A stretch of DNA of 24,719 nt from Chara braunii (lineage: Eukaryota; Streptophyta; Charophyceae; Charales; Characeae), in NCBI GenBank assembly GCA_003427395.1, contig BFEA01000219.1:1496584-1521302 (forward strand), in the 5' to 3' direction. Below the pieces are notes generated by a model. It worked only from the letters and a program-made list of their open reading frames with translations. It ran no database searches and was not told the DNA's origin. Shown here piece by piece: positions 20,230-24,719 of this stretch (the stretch's first letter is position 1; each line of letters opens with the position of its first letter). Both the position numbers and the translations under genes were made by a program.

Positions 20230-21730
20230 GGTCATTGATGTGTTATGAACATGATTGGCTACTGCGGTTTTGTCAGCCCTCACTCATATAGACTCCCGTT
20301 CACGCTCATACATGCAGAGAAGGAAGGGGAGAGGAAGTAGACTGCCACAACGCGGAGAAAAGAAAACGCAGTGGTCGACATACAGAAGCAAAGTGACAGA
20401 ATACACAGTACAGTCTGACATTAAGCAGAATGACGTCACCACCACCAGACTGCAGAAAAGGAGTAGATGTCATTGACCACAAAATTGAATCAATCATTAT
20501 AACCAGCGCTGTCTGCGCTCATCATCAACAACACGAATTGCGAAGTCCAGGTAAGAACAAGTCCTCTCCACATATTCTCTCTGTTGTGTATCGAAACAAT
20601 GGCAGAAGTCTTCACACCATGACACGCAAGTGTGTTCACAGCATGCATCGTCAACAACCAGAATGACCACAAGTCTTCACTATTATGAACTTGGTTGCCT
20701 GACGAATTTTATCGCCACTCACACACAGACAATCTCACACATGACCATACATGCATAAGAGAAGCGGAGCGAGGAGACAGAGTCCACACTACACACACGT
20801 GAAAATAAGCAGCGGAAGACAGACATGCACAGGTGGGGAGAAGACACGCAGTGTTTCTCACTCTCTGACACAACTCCCAACAACCAATCACAAGTAAGAA
20901 CCTGCGAAAATCACAATTGGAAAGGTCACTGATGATGAGCTACTCGTACAATTATCGTAACAGAGTTTGTTCCAGTGTCTCGCCACACTCATAACTCACA
21001 CGCCACTCTCTATCCTACACCCAGTTAGTCGCGCTGCATCAGAACAGCCTCCCAGAGGCCAGCGCCAACCACCCTTATGAAGAACAGGTCATGCGATGAA
21101 GTCTTCAGTGCCGATGGACAACTCTGACCAAGGAACAGGCAGCTATGGCTGCCACCACCCACGAACCACCACTGTAGAGCATCGGTCCAGCCCGACCATA
21201 CGCAGATACCCCCAGGGGTAGATGCGCTGAGGATGCCTGAGCTATGGCAGAGTCAGATGTGGCCGGCTATGGCTGCTGTCACGATGCGTCTCAGGATGCC
21301 GCCTGCAGACCAACACCGCCACCAACTTGCTTGGCTTCTCCAACGCTGTGCGGCGAGAAATGAACTGCGAAAAATCCTCAGCCGGTGGGCCTATCCTATC
21401 TATTGAGTCTCTAGACCTAGACCAGACTGGCTGACCGACCCGTATCGTTTCTGTTTCGGCCTCTCGGCCTCTACCGGACCCGGTTATAGGCTATAGGACC
21501 GTCTAGCAGCATAGGCCACTTAGGGCCTGTCTGTCCTAGGGGTAGCCCGGACCCGCTATAGGCAGTTAGGGTAACTGTAGGAATTCGGTTTGTACCGGGC
21601 CTGTATTTTCCCGGACTTAGAGATCTGTCCCTCACGAATTTCTTTACAGGCAGGTCTCTCGGTTACCCTTCAGCCAAATAAATTTACGAATCTAACCCTA
21701 TGGGTTAGTGTACAGCCTCGCAGTCAATCA

Positions 21731-21845
21731 GGTCATGCAACACATAGTTGCACAGCTCATGCAGCACACCGTTGCACAGCACACAACACACAGCAGCTCA
21801 TGCAGGATCGACAATACGCAGCTCATGCAGCATACAGCAGGATAG
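21731..21845. repeat. Irregular 24-base repeats with a GCTCATGCAGCA core
   Basis: GGTCATGCAACA or GCTCATGCAG begins units at about 21731, 21755, 21796 and 21820; the first two are 24 bases apart and share a GTTGCACA end. GCA/TGC-rich. Confidence 0.75.
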
Positions 21846-22071
21846 CCAGACCGTTGCTGGCCCCATACATAGATAACACACGTCGTGCACCGGCGACAGT
21901 ACACAGCACACAGCACACAACAAACTACAGTACAGCCTCTGTGCGCCAGCGCAGGCTACAGAAAACAGCAAGTCAGCAACAATGTGCAACAGTCAACACC
22001 GCACCTACACACTCATACACATTATATTTGTGTGTCTGCGAACTGGTCTCAGTGCACTCTTCACTGTGTTC

Positions 22072-22899
22072 TTATTTCATGCTTTTCTTTGCTGCATTGC
22101 CTTTGCGCGACGCTCCTTTCCTCTTCGACGACCCCGCAAGAATGTCACCGCCTTTGCGAGCTGCTGCTATCTTCTGAGACACCCCCTTCCCCCTCTGCGT
22201 TTCTCTCTCCACCTGCCTTGCAGCATTCATCTGCCGTAGCTTTTCCACTCTCTTCTCCTCGTCTATAATGCCTTCATATTTGTATTCCCAGCGAGCCTTG
22301 GCCAAGTTATCAACTAGCCTCAGGTACTTCAGCTAGATCGTCACCCTCTTGCAGTGGATAGCAATGATGTTTGTTCTCTCGAAATGGTTGATTAGATATG
22401 CTTCGGCCGCTTCTAGCAACGCACGTATGGCGTTCATCTGAAACCTTATAGATTGCCCTGGTCCGATTTCTTTCTCGACGACCTCGCGCACGACCGTCAT
22501 GAACGGCCTCAAAGCGATGCACAAGTGAGTAGATCGTTGAAGTTGCCGAATTTCTGCCAATGCTGCCATCCCTGCGCGGCGCCTGCGCTTTGGAACTGGG
22601 GCAGCGGCTGCTTTGGAAGTCTGGCCTCGATCTGGGACACGTTTATCTTTCCCTTTTGCTTTTGTGAAACTCCCGAGTCCACGAGGCGGCCTATATGTGC
22701 ACTGCTTCTTCTTCTTCTCTGCCCTCCCTGTCACGTGCTCTGCAGGGGTGTCACCTTCGTCGGGTTTTGCATTAGAACATCCCCCATCATTTGTTGTTTC
22801 CGGGCCGTCGACCTCAGTTGGCAAATTTGAAATTCCCTGCTACTGCTATGTTGTTGGTTGTGCATTCGATGTAGCATGAGCGTCGTCATCACCCACATA
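22072..22899 (-). pseudogene. Divergent histone H3 fold, CENH3-like loop 1, with in-frame TAG codons
   Basis: The minus-strand frame open from 22839 encodes a basic tail (KKKKQCTYRPPRGLG, KRRRRAG) and then a histone H3 core: ALAEIRQLQRST (alpha-N), PFMTVVREVVEKEI (alpha-1), RFQMNAIRALLEAAEAYLINHF (alpha-2, given here only as a motif) and IHCKRVTI (before alpha-3). Loop 1 has about three more residues than canonical H3, a trait of centromeric H3. TAG 22335-22333 falls where alpha-3 begins; the same frame continues with LKYLRLVDNLAKARW and a basic extension ending at TAA 22074-22072. There is no ATG before the tail; TAG 22842 and 22848 and TAA 22902 interrupt the same frame upstream. It may be the C-terminal part of the preceding unknown gene, an exon, or a decayed H3 copy. 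A normal nucleosomal role is doubtful. Confidence 0.72.
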
Positions 22900-22902
22900 T
22901 TA

Positions 22903-24661
22903 AATGTGTCGCAGCAGTCCATCTATGTACGTGAGCTGGAAAGGGACACCCAGAGGGTCTCTGAATCTCATGCACATCTGTTCACCATGGTCATATGTCA
23001 TGGGACAGACGACAGGGACCCACCCAAGAAGTGATGTGCACCCGTGTCTGCGTCGAATGCCCTCCAGAAACATGTCATCCGTCGAGGGNTGTCATGGGAC
23101 AGACGACAGGGACCCACCCAAGAAGTGATGTGCACCCGTGTCTGCGTCGAATGCCCTCCAGAAACATGTCATCCGTCGAGGGCCGTGCTTGCTCGGTGCA
23201 CGAGTCTTCCACGATCGACCACATCGCCTGGTCATTATGGGAGTCATATCCCATGCACACCATCTGTCGTTCTTCCTCCCTTATCTTCTCCCAGCAACGC
23301 TGCGCGTGTTCCTCCAACAATCCCCGGTCCTTCACATGAGGATTGCAAATGGAGACAAGTGTCACCACCACCAAGAACTGCCAATGCTCCACAACGCCAA
23401 CATGCATCCAACCCAAAGGCAACCACTCACCAGATTGTATTCTTGCTGCCAGTGTCACTCTGCCTTCAACAACTGCTGGATGCAAAGAACCAGGTACCCA
23501 ATTGACATGGTACTCGTACATGTTGCGGGCCACATGTTGGTACAACTGCCCTTCTTGAATCAGATGGGCCGCAATGTTACTGGCTGCAACCACAACCTTC
23601 CGCATTGCCACATGGTCCCATACGTCCATACAGATGCCATCAAATGTGGCTTCTTTCCCCCTTATGTGGATGTATGTGATGCACTTCTCACCACTAAACA
23701 CCGTCCCTTCAGCGAGGGCCAACTCGACAGGATTGCCAAGTGGCGGGTCGAAGATGCGTGCATCGCGTAGCCGGCATGTCACTGCCATCTTTTCGTCTGC
23801 AGTCGCTTCTCTGTCGAAATCACGAAAGGAAAACATGCCGTTCACGTAATGCGCGCTCCACACATTGCCCATGATATCACGCACTTGCATCTTAATACGG
23901 CCATATCCAAATGGGATTTCAGATGGCACCCAACCCCATCGAGGATCCCTTCTTGCATCATCCTGGCTGACTGGCGTCCCCCCCCTGCGTTGCTGGCCAC
24001 CCAACACCCACAGTTGTCCACAGTCAAAGTTGTCATATAAGAAATCGTTGAGCAGCAACTCACCCTTTGCCTCTAGAACATGATACATCTCCAATGCGTA
24101 ATGGCAAGCATCGTGGGTCGTTGCCCCATCATTCAACCTCAACACTTAGTCATAGATAAATGACAAACATACGCTACGCCATATTCCTTTCTTTGGGGCA
24201 GGAACAACAACCCACTGATCAGCAACCTTGAAAGCAAAGCAATGCACACCTCCAACGATACCTGGCCGAACACGACCTGGCACCCAATTCACATCGTACG
24301 GGTATGTATCTCCTGCCATTGTCTTTTTCACATTTGCATCTGTGACAATGCATCCACTATGAGGACCCTTGCTGCCAACATCTTCCTCGTTTCTCTTTCC
24401 ACCCACCTTCTCTATCTCAGCACTGTTCCCTCGTGCGCCGCTATTGTTGTCATCCACGTCAGCAAGCATCTGCTCAGTTTCCATATGAATTGTTGCGAAC
24501 ACCTCTTCACATGCAGCACTGGCTATGCCCCCGCCGCTGGTCTGCTGATGAACTGTGGTTTCGTTGACCTCATTTGCAGGGGAAAGACCACTTAGAATGA
24601 CTTTTGTTTCCATGACGTTGGTATCTCCAGCATTGGCGGCTGTTGCAATTGCGGGTTCCAT
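22903..24661 (-). pseudogene. Unknown protein with two NWVPG segments; interrupted frame
   Basis: The minus-strand frame starts at an ATG (24661). After 171 codons it meets TAA 24148-24146 and continues in the same frame for more than 350 codons to the artificial duplication around N 23089. The N-terminal 100 residues are polar and Ala/Glu-rich. Then DVNWVPGRVRPGIVGGVH and, much later, HVNWVPGSLHPAVVEGRV show a repeated motif followed by similar Trp-containing stretches. The middle part is globular in composition with many Trp, Met and His. No family recognised. If the duplicated 94 bases are discounted, the frame goes on to TAA 22902-22900, in phase with the H3 fold that follows. It could be the N-terminal part of one large protein. 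Confidence 0.5.
22996..23182. repeat. 93-base direct duplication separated by one N
   Basis: The sequence at 22996-23088 is repeated without visible change at 23090-23182, with a single N at 23089 between. The 94-base period shifts the reading frame. Skipping one copy restores an open frame across the junction. This is best explained as two overlapping contig ends joined without merging. Confidence 0.88.
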
Positions 24662-24719
24662 CTAAATATTTGCACAGGACATAAGGCTGTGAGTCGACAT
24701 CGCTGACAAAATGTTTCCA

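Larger units (their letters stand above)
19877..21970. other. Flanking DNA with no convincing gene
   Basis: This stretch right of the retrotransposon has only short, overlapping open frames on both strands with low-complexity products, so I see no supported gene. It holds a CA-rich 18-base repeat (20184-20229), a segment rich in CGGACC, CTATAGG and CCTAG words (21400-21600) and a CAGCTCATGCA repeat (21731-21845). Regulatory DNA for neighbours cannot be excluded. Confidence 0.6.

Noticed and set aside
21576-21597. Short match (GTAGGAATTCGGT) to the LTR at 1464
   Set aside because: A 13-base identity is expected by chance a few times in a window of this size.
21590-22177. Plus-strand frame of 195 codons
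   Set aside because: It consists largely of His, Thr and Ala from CA/GCA repeats and overlaps the H3 extension antisense. No domain.

Overview
The window looks like nuclear DNA of a eukaryote, most likely from the green lineage. The pol residues remind me of Ty3/gypsy copies from charophyte algae such as Chara braunii, but that is recognition from memory and not a search result. Single scattered Ns, and one N that joins two identical 93-base ends, point to a short-read draft assembly.

About four fifths of the window (1 to 19876) is one very large Ty3/gypsy-type LTR retrotransposon transcribed right to left. Its 5' LTR is at 15544-19876 (about 4.33 kb, TG...CA on the minus strand). A primer binding site resembling the 3' end of tRNA-Asp follows at 15520-15539. 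A leader of about 1.8 kb with AT-rich blocks comes next, and then an unusual pre-gag coding region (13719-10145). A single-frame style gag-pro-RT-RNaseH-integrase gene occupies 10015-3448, and the 3' LTR (3397 down to 1) runs off the left edge. If the hidden part matches the visible copy, the whole element is about 20.8 kb. The LTRs differ by a few percent and by indels in an internal 30-base repeat array. Gag-pol carries seven in-frame stops and two frameshifts, so this copy is inactive.

The pre-gag region is the most unusual part of the element. It holds two diverged tandem copies (A and B) of one protein module. Each copy has a similar roughly 240-residue body, a W/ARRP segment and a tail rich in Asp, Glu and Trp. 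Behind them lie a coiled-coil reading frame, an ATGA-overlapping second frame and a third frame. I recognise none of these as a known family.

To the right of the element (19877-24719) is flanking DNA. About 2 kb of it has no convincing gene, only short CA-rich and CAGCTCATGCA repeats. A minus-strand reading frame (24661 to 22072) follows. Its first part is an unknown protein with two NWVPG-type segments. Its last part is a clear but divergent histone H3 fold with a lengthened loop 1 and a basic C-terminal extension. An artificial 93-base duplication around an N at 23089 breaks the frame. If it is discounted, the unknown part and the H3 fold lie in one frame, interrupted only by TAA and TAG codons.
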